This document shows, piece by piece, positions 8,450 through 19,802 of a stretch of 64,000 nucleotides of DNA. The notes under the pieces are model-generated. The model was given only the letters and a program-made list of their open reading frames with translations, was not told the origin of the DNA and ran no database searches. Origin of the DNA: Williamsia limnetica (GTDB lineage: Bacteria; Actinomycetota; Actinomycetes; Mycobacteriales; Mycobacteriaceae); contig NZ_QJSP01000001.1 of NCBI RefSeq assembly GCF_003217475.1, positions 434,001-498,000 of the forward strand, written 5' to 3'. The position numbers and the translations under genes were made by a program. Numbering within the stretch: the stretch's first letter is position 1; each line of letters begins with the position of its first letter.

Positions 8450-11400
8450 CTAGCCACCCAGCATCGACCGATGTCGTGACTGCAACGATTGCACACCCAT
8501 GGCCCCGTCGATGGCAGCTTCGATGCCTTGGATCGCCGCGCTGGCACCCTGCACCGTGGTGATGCAGGGGATGTTCACCGAGACCGCAGCGCTGCGGATC
8601 TCGTAGCCGTCGATGCGCGGGCCCGAATTGCCATAGGGAGTGTTGATGACCATCGCGATCTCACCCGAGCGGATCCGTTCGACGATCGTGACCTCGCCCC
8701 CGGGCAGGTCGACGTCAGAGTGTTTGAACACCTGTGTCGCATCGATACCGTTGCGTCGCAGCACATCAGCGGTCCCCTCGGTGGCGAGGATCTCGAAGCC
8801 GAGATCCGCGAGCCGCTTGACCGGGAAGAGCAGGGCGCGCTTGTCCTTGTTGGCGACCGAGACGAAGATCTTTCCCGCCGTCGGCAGCGAGCCGTAGGCG
8901 GCGGTCTGCGACTTGGCGAAAGCGCGCCCGAAGTCGGCATCGATACCCATGACCTCACCGGTCGACTTCATCTCCGGACTCAGCAGCGAATCGACGCCGC
9001 TGCCGTCTTCTTTCCGGAAGCGGTTGAACGGCAGCACCGCCTCTTTCACCGCGATCGGCGACGATGGGGACAAGGCGGAGCCGTCCCCTTCTGCGGGCAG
9101 GATGCCGTCAGTGCGCAGTTCGGCGATCGTCGCCCCGAGCATCACTCGGGCGCAGGCCTTGGCCAGCGGGACCGCGGTCGCCTTGGACACGAACGGCACC
9201 GTACGGCTCGCCCGCGGGTTGGCCTCGAGGACATAAAGGATGTCGTCTTTGAGCGCGTACTGGACATTGAGCAGTCCGCGGACGCCGATGCCCTTCGCCA
9301 ACGCCTCGGTGGACCGGCGCACGTTTTCGAGGTCGGATCGCCCGAGTGTGATCGGCGGCAACGCACATGCGGAGTCGCCAGAATGGATACCGGCCTCTTC
9401 TATGTGCTCCATGACCCCGCCGATGTAGCAGTCGGTTCCGTCGTAGAGCGCGTCGACGTCGATCTCGATGGCATCTTCGAGAAACCGGTCGACGAGCACC
9501 GGATGCTCCAGGGTGATCTCGGTGGCCCGGGAGATGTACCCCTCCAGCGACGGTTCGTCGTAGACGATCTCCATGCCACGGCCGCCGAGTACGTAGGACG
9601 GACGCACGAGCACCGGGTAACCGATGTCGCCTGCGATCGTCCTGGCCTGGTCGAAGGTGGTGGCCATGCCGTACTTGGCGGCGGGCAGGCCCGCGGTCGC
9701 CAGTACCTTGCCGAACTCGCCACGATCCTCGGCGAGATCGATGGCCTCGGGGCTGGTGCCGACGATCGGGACGCCCGCCGACTGCAGTCGATGCGCGAGG
9801 CCGAGTGGCGTCTGACCGCCGAGCTGGACGATGACGCCGGCCACCGTGCCCGATTCTGATTCCGAATGGAACACCTCGAGGACGTCCTCGAACGTCAGGG
9901 GCTCGAAGTACAGGCGGTCTGCGGTGTCGTAATCGGTGGACACGGTCTCGGGATTGCAGTTGACCATGACGGTCTCGTAACCGACCTCCGACAACGTCAG
10001 CGCGGCGTGCACGCACGAGTAATCGAACTCGATGCCCTGGCCGATGCGGTTCGGACCCGACCCGAGGATCAGCACCTTGGGGCGATCGGGTTGCGCCGCG
10101 ACCTCTGTCTTTGCCGCGGGGTCGAGTTCGTAGGTCGAGTAGTGGTACGGGGTCGCAGCCTCGAACTCCGCCGCACAGGTGTCGACCGTTTTGTACACCG
10201 GACGCACACCCAGTGAATGCCGCAGGCTGCGCACCGCGGCCTCGTCGGCGAAATCGTCTCGTAGCGCCGCGATCTGGCGGTCGGAGATACCCGCACTCTT
10301 GGCCTCGCGGAGCAAGCGCTCGTCGATGGCGTCTGCCGACCTGATCCGATTGCCCAGTTCGTGAATGCCCTCGATCTCGGCGAGGAACCATGGATCGATC
10401 TTGGTCGAGTCGAACAGTTGCTCCACGGTCGCACCGAGGGCGAACGCCTGCATGATCCCGTAGAGCCTGCCGTCTTTCGGCGTCTGCAGCCGCTCGAGCA
10501 ATTCTGGCAGCAACTCGGGCGCGGCATCGGGATCGACAGGCTCGGTCCAGAAGCCTGCGGCCTTGGTCTCGAGGGACCTCATCACCTTGCCGAGTGCCTC
10601 GGCGAAGGAGCGACCCAGGGACATCGCCTCACCGACGGACTTCATGGTGGTCGTCAGGGTGTCGTCGGCTCCGGGGAACTTCTCGAAGGCGAAGCGCGGA
10701 GCCTTGACGACGACGTAGTCCAGCGTCGGCTCGAAGCAGGCGGGCGTCTCCTTGGTGATGTCGTTGACGATCTCGTCCAGGCTGTACCCGACGGCGAGCT
10801 TGGCGGCGATCTTGGCGATCGGGAAACCGGTTGCCTTTGATGCCAGCGCGGACGACCGGGACACCCGCGGGTTCATCTCGATCACGACCAGCCGCCCGTC
10901 GGCCGGGTCCATCGCGAACTGGATGTTGCAGCCGCCGGTGTCGACACCGACCTCGCGCAGGATCGCGATCGAGAGATCGCGCATGTCCTGGTACTCGCGG
11001 TCGGTCAGCGTCATGGCCGGCGCGACGGTCACCGAGTCACCGGTGTGCACACCGACCGGGTCGACATTCTCGATCGAGCAGACCACCACGACGTTGTCGC
11101 GGTTGTCGCGCATCAACTCGAGTTCGTACTCTTTCCAGCCGAGGATCGACTCCTCGATGAGCACGTTGGCGGTCGGTGAGGCAGCGAGGCCGCCACCGGC
11201 GATCCTGTTCAGGTCGTTTTCGTCATAGGCCATGCCGGACCCGAGCCCACCCATGGTGAAGGACGGCCGGACGACGACGGGATAGCCGAGTTCGGCCACG
11301 GTCTCGTGGACCTCCTCCATCGTGTAACACACAGCCGACTTGGCGCTCTCCCCGCCGACCTTGGCCACGATGTCCTTGAACTTCTGGCGGTCCTCGCCAC

Positions 11401-11788
11401 GCTGGATCGCCTCGAAGTCGGCACCGATCAGCTCGATGTCGTACCGCTCGAGGATGCCCTCCTCATGGAGCGCGACCGCGCAGTTGAGGGCGGTCTGACC
11501 GCCGAGCGTGGCGAGCACGGCATCGATCGGATGGCCGGCGTCGCGTTCGGCGATGATCACCTTCTCCACGTAGGCGGCGGTGATCGGTTCGATGTAGGTG
11601 GCGTCGGCGAACTCGGGGTCGGTCATGATCGTGGCCGGGTTCGAGTTGACCAGGCTCACGCGCAGGCCCTCGGCTCGCAGCACTCGACAGGCCTGGGTTC
11701 CGGAATAGTCGAACTCACAGGCCTGACCGATGACGATCGGACCGGAACCGATGACCAGGACGTGCGAGAGGTCGGTACGGCGGGGCAT
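8450..11788 (-). CDS. carB: Carbamoyl-phosphate synthase large subunit (CarB)
   Basis: Synthesises carbamoyl phosphate from bicarbonate, ammonia delivered by CarA, and two ATP. It has 1112 residues with the two homologous ATP-grasp halves: [20 protein letters not shown] opens the first, and [20 protein letters not shown] opens the second near residue 570. The C-terminal roughly 150 residues form the MGS-like allosteric domain ([14 protein letters not shown]), where nucleotide effectors bind in this family. The ATG at 11788 shares one base with the carA stop (TGATG), so the two subunits are translationally coupled. Confidence 0.98.
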   Translation of the reverse strand: MPRRTDLSHVLVIGSGPIVIGQACEFDYSGTQACRVLRAEGLRVSLVNSNPATIMTDPEFADATYIEPITAAYVEKVIIAERDAGHPIDAVLATLGGQTALNCAVALHEEGILERYDIELIGADFEAIQRGEDRQKFKDIVAKVGGESAKSAVCYTMEEVHETVAELGYPVVVRPSFTMGGLGSGMAYDENDLNRIAGGGLAASPTANVLIEESILGWKEYELELMRDNRDNVVVVCSIENVDPVGVHTGDSVTVAPAMTLTDREYQDMRDLSIAILREVGVDTGGCNIQFAMDPADGRLVVIEMNPRVSRSSALASKATGFPIAKIAAKLAVGYSLDEIVNDITKETPACFEPTLDYVVVKAPRFAFEKFPGADDTLTTTMKSVGEAMSLGRSFAEALGKVMRSLETKAAGFWTEPVDPDAAPELLPELLERLQTPKDGRLYGIMQAFALGATVEQLFDSTKIDPWFLAEIEGIHELGNRIRSADAIDERLLREAKSAGISDRQIAALRDDFADEAAVRSLRHSLGVRPVYKTVDTCAAEFEAATPYHYSTYELDPAAKTEVAAQPDRPKVLILGSGPNRIGQGIEFDYSCVHAALTLSEVGYETVMVNCNPETVSTDYDTADRLYFEPLTFEDVLEVFHSESESGTVAGVIVQLGGQTPLGLAHRLQSAGVPIVGTSPEAIDLAEDRGEFGKVLATAGLPAAKYGMATTFDQARTIAGDIGYPVLVRPSYVLGGRGMEIVYDEPSLEGYISRATEITLEHPVLVDRFLEDAIEIDVDALYDGTDCYIGGVMEHIEEAGIHSGDSACALPPITLGRSDLENVRRSTEALAKGIGVRGLLNVQYALKDDILYVLEANPRASRTVPFVSKATAVPLAKACARVMLGATIAELRTDGILPAEGDGSALSPSSPIAVKEAVLPFNRFRKEDGSGVDSLLSPEMKSTGEVMGIDADFGRAFAKSQTAAYGSLPTAGKIFVSVANKDKRALLFPVKRLADLGFEILATEGTADVLRRNGIDATQVFKHSDVDLPGGEVTIVERIRSGEIAMVINTPYGNSGPRIDGYEIRSAAVSVNIPCITTVQGASAAIQGIEAAIDGAMGVQSLQSRHRSMLGG

Positions 11789-12942
11789 CAGGCACGTGCT
11801 CCTTGCAGCAGGGTGGTGAACTTGTCGAACAGGTAGGCCGCATCATGCGGGCCGGCCGCGGCCTCCGGGTGGTACTGCACCGAGAAGGCTCTGCCGCTGA
11901 CCAGCTCCACGCCCTCGACGACCCCGTCGTTGGCGCAGATGTGGCTGACACGCGCGGTGCCGAAGTCCGTGGCGAACTCCTCGCCCGCTTCTCCTTCGAG
12001 CGCGAATCCGTGGTTCTGCGCCGTGATGGACACTGCGCCGGTTGCGTGCTCGATCACGGGGATGTTGATGCCACGGTGGCCGAACTTCATCTTGAAGGTG
12101 TTCCGGCCGAGCGCGCGGCCGAGGATCTGATTGCCGAAACAGATGCCCAGCAGCGGGATGTCGGCGCCGAGTACCTCACGGGTGAAGTCGACCACCTGGT
12201 CGGCGGTCGCTGGATCGCCGGGCCCGTTGGACAGGAAGACCCCGTCGGGCTTCAGATCGGTGATGGCGTCGAACGTGGTGCCCGCGGGGAGCACGTGCAC
12301 GCGGATCCCGCGCTGCGCGAGCATCCTCGGGGTGTTCGTCTTGATCCCGAGGTCGATCGCGGCAACGGTGAATCGGGGTTCCCCGTCGGGCTCGACCACG
12401 TATCCGTCGGTGGTCGACACCTCGCCGGCCAGATTCGCGCCCGCCATCTGTGGGGCGCCGACGACTCGGCTCAGCAACTCGTCGGGACCGGCCAGTGCAT
12501 CTCCCGAGAAGATGCCCGCCCGCATGGACCCGTGATCCCGGAGGGTCCGCACCACGGTGCGGGTGTCGATGCCTGCGATCCCGACGATCCCCTGCTCGAC
12601 CAACTCGTCTTCGAGGGAACTGCTCGCGCGCCAACTCGACACCCGCCGAGTCGGGTTGCGCACCGCGTAGCCGCGAACCCAGATCTTGCCCGAGTCATCG
12701 GACCCCTCGCGGCTTTCTCCGTCTTCTTTGTTCCAGCCGGTGTTGCCGATCTGTGGGGCGGTGGCGACCACGATCTGACGGTGATAGCTCGGATCGGTCA
12801 GAGTTTCCTGATATCCGGTCATCGCCGTGCAGAAGACGGCTTCCCCGAGGGTCTCCCCTTGGGCTCCGAAACTGGTTCCGAGGTAGCGCTCGCCGTTCTC
12901 CAGGACCAAGACGGCCTGGTTTCCCGGATTACCTGATGTCAC
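11788..12942 (-). CDS. carA: Carbamoyl-phosphate synthase small subunit (CarA)
   Basis: Glutaminase subunit that supplies ammonia to CarB. It has 384 residues: an N-terminal CPSase small-chain domain ([16 protein letters not shown]) and a C-terminal class I amidotransferase with the nucleophile in [14 protein letters not shown] and the His/Glu pair in YHPEAAAG. The elbow reads GNQ rather than the more common GHQ, which is usual in actinobacteria. The GTG start at 12942 overlaps the preceding gene's TGA (GTGA), after the weak site GGACGGAAAG. Confidence 0.97.
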   Translation of the reverse strand: MTSGNPGNQAVLVLENGERYLGTSFGAQGETLGEAVFCTAMTGYQETLTDPSYHRQIVVATAPQIGNTGWNKEDGESREGSDDSGKIWVRGYAVRNPTRRVSSWRASSSLEDELVEQGIVGIAGIDTRTVVRTLRDHGSMRAGIFSGDALAGPDELLSRVVGAPQMAGANLAGEVSTTDGYVVEPDGEPRFTVAAIDLGIKTNTPRMLAQRGIRVHVLPAGTTFDAITDLKPDGVFLSNGPGDPATADQVVDFTREVLGADIPLLGICFGNQILGRALGRNTFKMKFGHRGINIPVIEHATGAVSITAQNHGFALEGEAGEEFATDFGTARVSHICANDGVVEGVELVSGRAFSVQYHPEAAAGPHDAAYLFDKFTTLLQGARA

Positions 12943-13439
12943 GATTTCTTTCCGTCCTGCTCTAGAGGTTTCACCCAGTGCGGGTAGATGCTTTTGTCGT
13001 CGGCCCGAACGCCCGAGTCGATCTCGGTGCCAGACGGGAGCAGCCAGCGGATCACGAGGACACCGTCGGCCGTCATGACCTTGCCTGCCAGTCCGCGTTC
13101 GGTGCGGATCGCGGTGATCTGGTCGTCGGGGATCCAGATCGGGTTGGCGCCGGTGCGGTCGATCAGGATGCCGGTGTCGAATCTGCTGATCTCGGCGATC
13201 GCCCGGTCGCCGTAGTCACCGACTGCGACGCGGTCCTGCCAGCTCGGCGCAATGGTCGAGCCCACGTACAGCCCGGTGTGGGGACCGAGCCGACGACTCC
13301 CGAGACTGGCCGGGACCTCCGGAAAGGCGCCGAGCAACAGCTCCTGTCGCCTACCCCGACCGCGCCAGCCGAGCAGCATCAACCCGACGATGCCACCCCA
13401 CGCCGCCACGACGATCAGAACGACCACCACGCCCGTCAT
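12939..13439 (-). CDS. PH-like domain membrane protein in the pyr operon (Rv1382-like)
   Basis: Membrane-anchored protein of unknown function, 166 residues. One N-terminal transmembrane helix (about 2-25, [21 protein letters not shown]) is followed by a basic RGRGRR stop-transfer and a soluble domain ([14 protein letters not shown] to the C-terminus) that looks like a bacterial PH-like fold. The same position between pyrC and carA is held by Rv1382 in M. tuberculosis. The ATG at 13439 overlaps the pyrC stop (ATGA), and its own stop overlaps carA (GTGA), so its translation is tied into the pyrimidine operon. A role in pyrimidine metabolism is not shown by the sequence. Confidence 0.82.
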   Translation of the reverse strand: MTGVVVVLIVVAAWGGIVGLMLLGWRGRGRRQELLLGAFPEVPASLGSRRLGPHTGLYVGSTIAPSWQDRVAVGDYGDRAIAEISRFDTGILIDRTGANPIWIPDDQITAIRTERGLAGKVMTADGVLVIRWLLPSGTEIDSGVRADDKSIYPHWVKPLEQDGKKS

Positions 13440-14737
13440 CGCGGCGACCGGACCTTTCCGCCGTTGTTGGTCACCCCACCGCGCAGGACCGTGGCCACCA
13501 CGACCGCCGGCAGCGTCATCCCGTCGAACGGCGAGTTCTCGGACAGACTCGCCAGTGAGCCGGACTCGACGGTCCACTCGGCGTCCGGATCGATCAGGGC
13601 GAGGTTGGCGGGTTCGCCGACCGCGATGGGCCGTCCCTGGTCGGGCAGACCGGTGATCTGTGCCGGACGTTCGCTCATCACCTTGGCAACGCCACGCCAG
13701 TCGAGCAGTCCCGGCCGCACCATCGTCTCCACCACGATCGAGAGCGCCGTCTGCAGTCCGAGCATGCCGGGCCGGGCATTGGCGAACTCGCAGCACTTGT
13801 CCTGTGCGGCATGGGGGGCGTGGTCGGTGGCGACGCAGTCGACGATGCCGTCGGCCAGGGCGCGCCGGAGAGCTTGCCGGTCCCGGTCCTCCCGCAGTGG
13901 TGGATTGACCTTGTTGACCGGGTCGTAGGTGTGAAGCCGCGTGTCGTCGAGCAACAGGTGATGGGGGGTGACCTCAGCGGTGATCGCTATCCCCTGTCCG
14001 CGGGCCCATGTCAGTAACTCAACGGTGCCCTCGGTCGACGCATGACAGATGTGCACGCGCGCGCCTGCGTCCCGGGCCAGTAACGCGTCCCGGGCGACGA
14101 TCGACTCCTCTGCGGCGCGTGGCCAGCCTGCGAGGCCGAGCCGAGAGGCCACCGAGCCCTCGTGCGCAATGGCGCCGACCGTAAGTCGCGGCTCTTCGGC
14201 GTGCTGGGCGATCAGCACATCGAGGCCCTTTGCGTACTCGAGTGCGCGGCGCATGAGAAGCGGATCGTCGACACACTTTCCGTCATCGCTGAACACACGA
14301 ACCTTGCCGGCACCGGCGGCCATCGCACCCATCTCGGCCAGTTGTTTGCCCGCCAGTCCCACGGTCACCGCACCGACAGGGTGCACATCGACGAGACCGA
14401 CTTCCTGGCCGCGTCGCCATACGTAGTCGGTGATCACCGCGGTGTCCGCGACCGGATCGGTGTTCGCCATTGCGAACACCGCCGTGTACCCGCCCAGAGC
14501 TGCAGCAGCCGAGCCGGTCTCGATGGTCTCGGTGTCCTCGCGACCGGGCTCCCGTAGGTGGGTGTGCATGTCGACGAAGCCCGGCAACACGATCGCTCCG
14601 GCCCCGTCGAGCACGTCGACCTCGGGGCCCGCGGTGAGCTCCTGGCCGATCTCGGCGATCTCACCGTCTCGGACCACGATGTTCACGAGATCGCCTGCGT
14701 ACGGCCGAACATTTTTGATCAGGAGGTCACCGCTCAC
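13436..14737 (-). CDS. pyrC: Dihydroorotase (PyrC, class I)
   Basis: Zinc amidohydrolase that cyclises carbamoyl-aspartate to dihydroorotate. It has 433 residues, the size of class I enzymes. The metal-binding HTH of [12 protein letters not shown] is near residue 60, histidines follow in LIAQHAEE and HICHAS, and the fourth-ligand/catalytic Asp is in ATDHAPHA. Upstream sequence is open in frame, but the GTG at 14737 ([12 protein letters not shown]) gives the family N-terminus and overlaps the pyrB stop as GTGA. Confidence 0.97.
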   Translation of the reverse strand: MSGDLLIKNVRPYAGDLVNIVVRDGEIAEIGQELTAGPEVDVLDGAGAIVLPGFVDMHTHLREPGREDTETIETGSAAAALGGYTAVFAMANTDPVADTAVITDYVWRRGQEVGLVDVHPVGAVTVGLAGKQLAEMGAMAAGAGKVRVFSDDGKCVDDPLLMRRALEYAKGLDVLIAQHAEEPRLTVGAIAHEGSVASRLGLAGWPRAAEESIVARDALLARDAGARVHICHASTEGTVELLTWARGQGIAITAEVTPHHLLLDDTRLHTYDPVNKVNPPLREDRDRQALRRALADGIVDCVATDHAPHAAQDKCCEFANARPGMLGLQTALSIVVETMVRPGLLDWRGVAKVMSERPAQITGLPDQGRPIAVGEPANLALIDPDAEWTVESGSLASLSENSPFDGMTLPAVVVATVLRGGVTNNGGKVRSPR

Positions 14738-15677
14738 GCCGGCCCCTCGCTCTCGGTTCCCACCAGCAAGGTGAACAACACCGCCATCCGCATATGCACT
14801 CCGTTGGATACCTGTTGCAGCACAGTCGCCTTCGATGAATCCGCGACCGAGAATCCGATCTCCATACCGCGCAGCATGGGGCCCGGGTGAAGGACCACCG
14901 CGTGATCGGCGAGGAGTGCCGACCGCCGATCGGACAAGCCGTAACGAATCGAGTACTCGCGGGCCGACGGGAAGAATCCGCCGTTCATGCGCTCGGCCTG
15001 CACCCGCAGCAACATGACGGCATCCACCGCTGCGAGTTCTGCGTCGAGACTGTGCGAGATCTCGACGGGCCACGTTTCGACCCCGACAGGCAACAGTGTA
15101 GGCGGCGCGACGAGTACCACCTGCGCGCCGAGTGTGGCGAGCAGGTGCGCATTCGAACGGGCGACGCGCGAGTGCAGGACGTCCCCGACGATGGCGATTC
15201 TGCGACCGGCGAGCGAGCCGAGACGCTGCCGCAGGGTGAGGGCATCGAGCAGCGCCTGCGTCGGATGCTCGTGGGTGCCGTCACCGGCATTGATCACCGA
15301 CGGTCCCGTGCCGTCCTCCCACGTCCACTGAGCGATCTGATGTGCGGCGCCAGAAGCCGGGTGCCGGACGATCAGGGCATCGGCGCCTGCCGCGCGCAAG
15401 GTCTTGGCGGTGTCACGCAGCGACTCCCCCTTGCTCGTCGACGAGCTGGACGCGCTGACGTTGATCACGTCAGCACTCATCCACTTCCCGGCGACCTCGA
15501 ACGAAACCCTGGTGCGCGTCGAGTTCTCGTAGAACACCGTCATGATCGTGCGGCCACGCAGGGTCGGGAGCTTTCGGATCTCACGTCCCATCAGGGCCTG
15601 TTCGAACCGCTCGGCCTCGTCGAGGAGTTCGGTGGCAGTGTCGATGGTCAGGTCGTCCACGGACAACAGATGCCGCA

Positions 15678-15678
<1 letters not shown>
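14734..15678 (-). CDS. pyrB: Aspartate carbamoyltransferase catalytic chain (PyrB)
   Basis: Condenses carbamoyl phosphate with aspartate. It has 314 residues; the carbamoyl-phosphate-binding [12 protein letters not shown] lies near residue 50 and the [10 protein letters not shown] motif near 140. No pyrI regulatory chain is seen, as expected outside enterobacteria. The start codon shares one base with the pyrR stop (TGATG). The next gene, pyrC, encodes an active-looking dihydroorotase. Confidence 0.98.
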
Positions 15679-16316
<638 letters not shown>

Positions 16317-16385
16317 TCATGGCCACCCATCCGTAGATGCATCGGTCGCCACCACAATTTCTTCGCCATACGTTATCAGGCGTGG

Positions 16386-16877
16386 TTACGACTCCTGCGA
16401 TCGAGAGTCTGTCGTCGACCCACCGGCCTGTTCAGCGGTGAGCGCGGCCCGCACCTGCGGGGCCAGCAGGACGATCCGGCCGAGGACTCCGTTGATGAAT
16501 GCGGGTGAGTCGTCCGTGGACAACTCCTTGGCCAGCTCCACCGCTTCGTCGACGACCACCATGGTGGGCACGTCGACGGTGTTGAACAGCTCCCAGGTCG
16601 CCAACCGCAGAATCGCCCGGTCGACTGCGGGCAGCCGCGGCAGGGTCCACTCCTTGAGGTGGGAGGAGATGACCGCGTCCACGCCCGCGGTATCGCCTGC
16701 GATGCCCTCCACGATCTGGGCGGTGTAGTCGTTGATCTTGCCGACACTGTCGTCACCGATCGCCAACTCACGACGCTGGACGATCAGATCGACCGGCGAG
16801 CAGTTCTTGACCTCGGCCTCGAACAGCAGATCCACGGCACGCTTGCGTGCCTTGTGGCGGGTACCTGGTTTCTTCAC
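16386..16877 (-). CDS. nusB: Transcription antitermination factor NusB
   Basis: RNA-binding protein of the rRNA antitermination complex with NusE (S10). It has 163 residues, all helical, with the usual N-terminal [15 protein letters not shown], the central [16 protein letters not shown], and [13 protein letters not shown] near residue 112. The acidic, Ser-rich tail is variable in the family. The GTG start at 16877 lies 5 bp after the efp stop without a clear Shine-Dalgarno, so coupling to efp is likely. A 129 bp gap separates it from pyrR. Confidence 0.96.
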   Translation of the reverse strand: MKKPGTRHKARKRAVDLLFEAEVKNCSPVDLIVQRRELAIGDDSVGKINDYTAQIVEGIAGDTAGVDAVISSHLKEWTLPRLPAVDRAILRLATWELFNTVDVPTMVVVDEAVELAKELSTDDSPAFINGVLGRIVLLAPQVRAALTAEQAGGSTTDSRSQES

Positions 16878-16882
16878 CAGCG

Positions 16883-17446
16883 TCAGGAGTTGACGCGGCC
16901 GAGGTAGCCGCCGTCACGCGAATCGACCTTCAGCTTGTCACCGGTGTTGATGAAGAGCGGAACAGCGATCTCGGCACCGGTCTCCAGCGTTGCGGGCTTC
17001 GTGCCACCGGTGGAACGGTCACCCTGAACCCCCGGATCGGTCTGCGCGACCACCAACTCCACGGTCACGGGCAATTCGACGTACAGGGGCACACCCTCGT
17101 GCGTCGCGACCTGGACCTTGATGTTCTCGAGCATGAAGTTGGCGCTGTCCCCGACGATCTCCGGGCTGACGTTGAGCTGCTCGAACGTCTCGCCGTCCAT
17201 GAACACGTAGTCGGTTCCGTCGTTGTACAGGTAGGTCATGTCGCGTCGATCGACCGTTGCGGTCTCGACCTTGACACCGGCGTTGAATGTCTTGTCGACG
17301 GTCTTCCCCGAGAGGATGTTCTTCAGCTTGGTGCGGACGAAGGCCGGCCCCTTGCCGGGCTTCACATGCTGGAACTCCAGGATCTGCCAGAGGTTGCCCT
17401 CCATGTTGAGCACCAGGCCGTTTTTGAAATCCGAGGTGTTTGCCAC
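16883..17446 (-). CDS. efp: Elongation factor P (Efp)
   Basis: Ribosome-bound factor that relieves stalling at polyproline. It has 187 residues, the standard three-domain length. The loop that carries the modified residue in other bacteria reads [15 protein letters not shown] (near residue 30), and the C-terminal domain has the [16 protein letters not shown] signature. A GTG at 17446 ([10 protein letters not shown]) with upstream AGAGGAAG is chosen over a slightly longer in-frame start. Confidence 0.97.
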   Translation of the reverse strand: MANTSDFKNGLVLNMEGNLWQILEFQHVKPGKGPAFVRTKLKNILSGKTVDKTFNAGVKVETATVDRRDMTYLYNDGTDYVFMDGETFEQLNVSPEIVGDSANFMLENIKVQVATHEGVPLYVELPVTVELVVAQTDPGVQGDRSTGGTKPATLETGAEIAVPLFINTGDKLKVDSRDGGYLGRVNS

Positions 17447-17521
17447 TTGTCTGTTCTTCCTCTCACCCGCCCCGGGCATGTTGTTGCTGCGCCCATCTGC
17501 TGGTCGCGCCGGGGCGCACGA

Positions 17522-18670
17522 TCAGATGACGGTGAATGTCTTGTCGGTGGTGGTGAGCAGTTCGGGTTCACCGTCGCGGACCACGAGCGTGTCCTCGATC
17601 CTGACACCGCCCCTGCCCGGCAGGTAGACGCCGGGCTCGACGGTTACAGCTGCACCGCATGGCAGTGTACCCGTGCTCAGAGCCCCGATCGACGGCGCTT
17701 CGTGTATCTGCAGGCCGACACCGTGGCCCAGGCCGTGGACGTAGTACTCGCCGAACCCGGCCTCGTCGATGATCGAACGCGCCGCGGCGTCGACGCCGAC
17801 CGCCTCGACGCCGGGTTCGAGTGCTTCGCGTCCCGCCAGCTGCGCGGCCGCGACCACCTCGTAGATGTCGCGCTGCCAGGGCTGCACGGTCTCGAGCACG
17901 TACGTGCGTGTCATGTCCGAGTGATAGCCCTCGACGACCGCCCCGAAGTCGATCTTGAGCAGATCGCCGGAGCTGAGTTCGGCGTCCGTCGGCCGATGAT
18001 GCGGGATTGCCGAGTTCGCGCCGGTGGCGACGATCGTCTCGAAGGAGATCGCTTCGGCACCCCGTTCGAACATCGCCCATTCCAACGCCCGTGCCACCTG
18101 CCGCTCGGTGCGTCCGGGTACGAGCAGTCCGTCGGCGATGATGTCGGCCAACGCCAGGTCGGCCGCCTGACAGGCGGTCCGGATCTGTTCCACCTCGTGC
18201 TCGTCCTTGACGATTCGGAGCTCTTCGACGAGAGGCGACACCCCGACGAGGGTCTCGGCGCCGGTCAGCAATGGGATCAGTCGCTGGTGGGTCGCCACCG
18301 TGACGACGTGTTGCTCGAAACCGATTCGGGCTCCTGAGCCTGTGAGGTGTTCGATCAGGGCCCGCGGGCAATCCCGGGCGATGATCGGCGTCAGATCAGG
18401 AGCCTGCTCGGACACCTGCGTGAGGTAGCGGCCGTCGGTACTGATCCTGTCGTCTCCGGCTGCGGTGATCACCAGCGCACCGTTCGATCCGGTGAAGCCG
18501 GTGAGGTACCGGAGATTGATCAGATCGGTGACCAGCATCGCGTCCACCCCGGCGGCCTCGAGATGGGAGCGGAGCAGATCCCGCCTCGCACTCTGCGCCG
18601 TTGGACCGAGGTCGGGCGCCACGCGGGCGACTGCAGCAGGCTGTTGCGAGGTCTGTGAGGTGGCGCTCAT
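17522..18670 (-). CDS. pepQ: M24 Xaa-Pro aminopeptidase/dipeptidase (PepQ-like)
   Basis: Metallopeptidase of family M24B that removes residues next to proline. It has 382 residues: an N-terminal creatinase-like domain (about 30-160) and a C-terminal pita-bread domain. The five metal ligands are visible in order: Asp in KIDFGAVVEGY, Asp in HSDMTRTY, His in GLGHGVGLQIHE, Glu in VEPGVYLPG and Glu in RIEDT. It is first in the pepQ-efp-nusB set, 75 bp ahead of efp. Dipeptidase versus aminopeptidase P specificity cannot be told from sequence alone. Confidence 0.93.
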   Translation of the reverse strand: MSATSQTSQQPAAVARVAPDLGPTAQSARRDLLRSHLEAAGVDAMLVTDLINLRYLTGFTGSNGALVITAAGDDRISTDGRYLTQVSEQAPDLTPIIARDCPRALIEHLTGSGARIGFEQHVVTVATHQRLIPLLTGAETLVGVSPLVEELRIVKDEHEVEQIRTACQAADLALADIIADGLLVPGRTERQVARALEWAMFERGAEAISFETIVATGANSAIPHHRPTDAELSSGDLLKIDFGAVVEGYHSDMTRTYVLETVQPWQRDIYEVVAAAQLAGREALEPGVEAVGVDAAARSIIDEAGFGEYYVHGLGHGVGLQIHEAPSIGALSTGTLPCGAAVTVEPGVYLPGRGGVRIEDTLVVRDGEPELLTTTDKTFTVI

Positions 18671-18847
18671 GTGTCAAGGCTAGTGGAGTCAGCAGATCGG
18701 GGCGCCTCCTGCGCCTTGCACCATGGCAATGTCCCGACGGACTGGACCACCGGAGTTCGCCGCCCGAGACGACCCGATTCCGCCGGACACAGAGTCCATT
18801 TGTGGGCCCTGCCACACAAAGCGGCCGGGCATCGGTAGTCTGCTCGC

Positions 18848-19354
18848 ATGGTTGCGTGGTTGTTGCGTGGGTTGGTCATGTCGGCGGTGCACATCGGTGC
18901 CCGGGTCCTGTTGGGTCTGGCCATCGTGGCCTGGCCACTGGAGTCGACTATGTGGAAGACGGTCGCCATCGCCGCGGTCGTGCTGGTCGCACTTATCTGG
19001 GGTGGTGTCGACGGGCTCGTCGACGGCCGCGCCCACGAAGATCCCGACGACTACCGCGACCTCACGATGGTCTGGCTCAAGGCAGGCCTCCTTGCCGGCC
19101 TCATCAGTGCGATCGTGTGCTGGATCCTGGGCAATTGGGTGATGTCGGGTATCGGGCAGAATTCCCTCGCGATCGAGATCTTCGCGGGCGGCTCGTTCAC
19201 CACGTTGCTCATCTTCGTTCCCGCCCTGGTCGGGGCCGCACTCGGCCGCTTCCTCACCCGCCGCCAGCACCGCAAGAACCAGGCGGCCCGCGATGCCGAA
19301 GCCGACGACAACTTCTCGTACCAGCAGACGCAGCCGGTCGGGCTGAGCAAGTAG
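18848..19354 (+). CDS. Four-helix membrane protein, Rv2536-like
   Basis: Integral membrane protein of unknown function, 168 residues. About four hydrophobic helices are visible (roughly 5-28, 37-53, 77-97, 112-135), with an acidic DGRAHEDPDDYRD loop between the second and third and a charged cytoplasmic-type C-terminus (RRQHRKNQAARDAEADD). It lies divergent to pepQ, the position held by the membrane protein Rv2536 in M. tuberculosis. The gene is followed by a 448 bp non-coding stretch. Confidence 0.75.
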   Translation: MVAWLLRGLVMSAVHIGARVLLGLAIVAWPLESTMWKTVAIAAVVLVALIWGGVDGLVDGRAHEDPDDYRDLTMVWLKAGLLAGLISAIVCWILGNWVMSGIGQNSLAIEIFAGGSFTTLLIFVPALVGAALGRFLTRRQHRKNQAARDAEADDNFSYQQTQPVGLSK

Positions 19355-19508
19355 ACCAGGTCGGCCGCTTCGTCCGAGCCGACCACGCACGACCCCAGTC
19401 TCGGCCACCGGCACGCCCACGCTGTATCCGATGTCCGGTTATTCGCTGACGATCGCCATCGAAGGGTTTGTTCGTCAATAACGTCCGGGATCGGTCGAGT
19501 AAGTAATC

Positions 19509-19660
19509 CCTGGTGGTTCTGTGGGTCGGGTTGCCCGGTCCCGAGTTCTCGTGTGCGTTGCTCGCACTCGCTCTGCGCCGGGCGAGCGTGGCCCGACGGG
19601 TCTCGATCGAGGCCTAATCGGGGTGTGAGCGCGGTTGATTCAGGGCTTTGGCTCCGGGTC
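19509..19660 (-). pseudogene. Decayed fragment of a DUF222/HNH gene 3' end
   Basis: Bases 19544-19660 align along their length with 19882-20003, the part of the intact gene that encodes its C-terminal residues. The identical run AGTTCTCGTGTGCGTTG starts both copies, and later blocks such as TCGATC-AGGCCT/C, GCGCGGTTGA and GGGGTCCA/CGGGTCCA match in order. Similarity weakens but continues left to about 19509 (CCTGGTGGTTCTG against CCTGGAGGATCTG). By eye the match is around 70 percent. The fragment has in-frame stops and no start, so it is a relic of a second copy. Confidence 0.7.
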
Positions 19661-19755
19661 CAATAGTCGACGATTCATGGCTTCTCCTCGTCGGCCCACC
19701 GGCCGAGATCTCCATTTTCGACAACACTGAGCCGCGCAGCAGTGATCGCGGCATC

Positions 19756-19795
19756 GGAGTGCACCACGCAAGCATAGGCTTGCCTGGTGCACTCC
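19756..19795 (-). terminator. Strong stem-loop just past the DUF222/HNH stop
   Basis: GGAGTGCACCA (19756-19766) pairs perfectly with TGGTGCACTCC (19785-19795). Inside, CAAGC (19769-19773) pairs with GCTTG (19778-19782) around a short loop. It begins 7 bp beyond the stop of the minus-strand gene. It lacks a U-tract, as many actinobacterial terminators do; alternatively it marks the end of the mobile unit. Confidence 0.6.
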
Positions 19796-19802
19796 GGCCG
19801 TC

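Larger units (their letters stand above)
19355..19802. other. Gene-free region with remnant and hairpins
   Basis: This 448 bp interval lies between two convergent genes and holds no credible gene. It contains a discontinuous stem (GTTATT..GACGA / TCGTC AATAAC, 19438-19482), a degraded copy of the 3' end of the neighbouring DUF222/HNH gene (about 19509-19660) and a strong hairpin (19756-19795). The mix suggests an insertion/duplication scar left by the accessory gene. Confidence 0.65.

Noticed and set aside
8489-12936. Plus-strand long frames opposite carB and carA
   Set aside because: Explained by the high third-position GC of the carbamoyl-phosphate synthase genes on the other strand.
16847-18337. 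Plus-strand open frame of nearly 500 codons opposite efp and pepQ
   Set aside because: Mirror of efp and pepQ, which have intact family motifs; the antisense translation shows only low-complexity Asp/His/Val-rich sequence.
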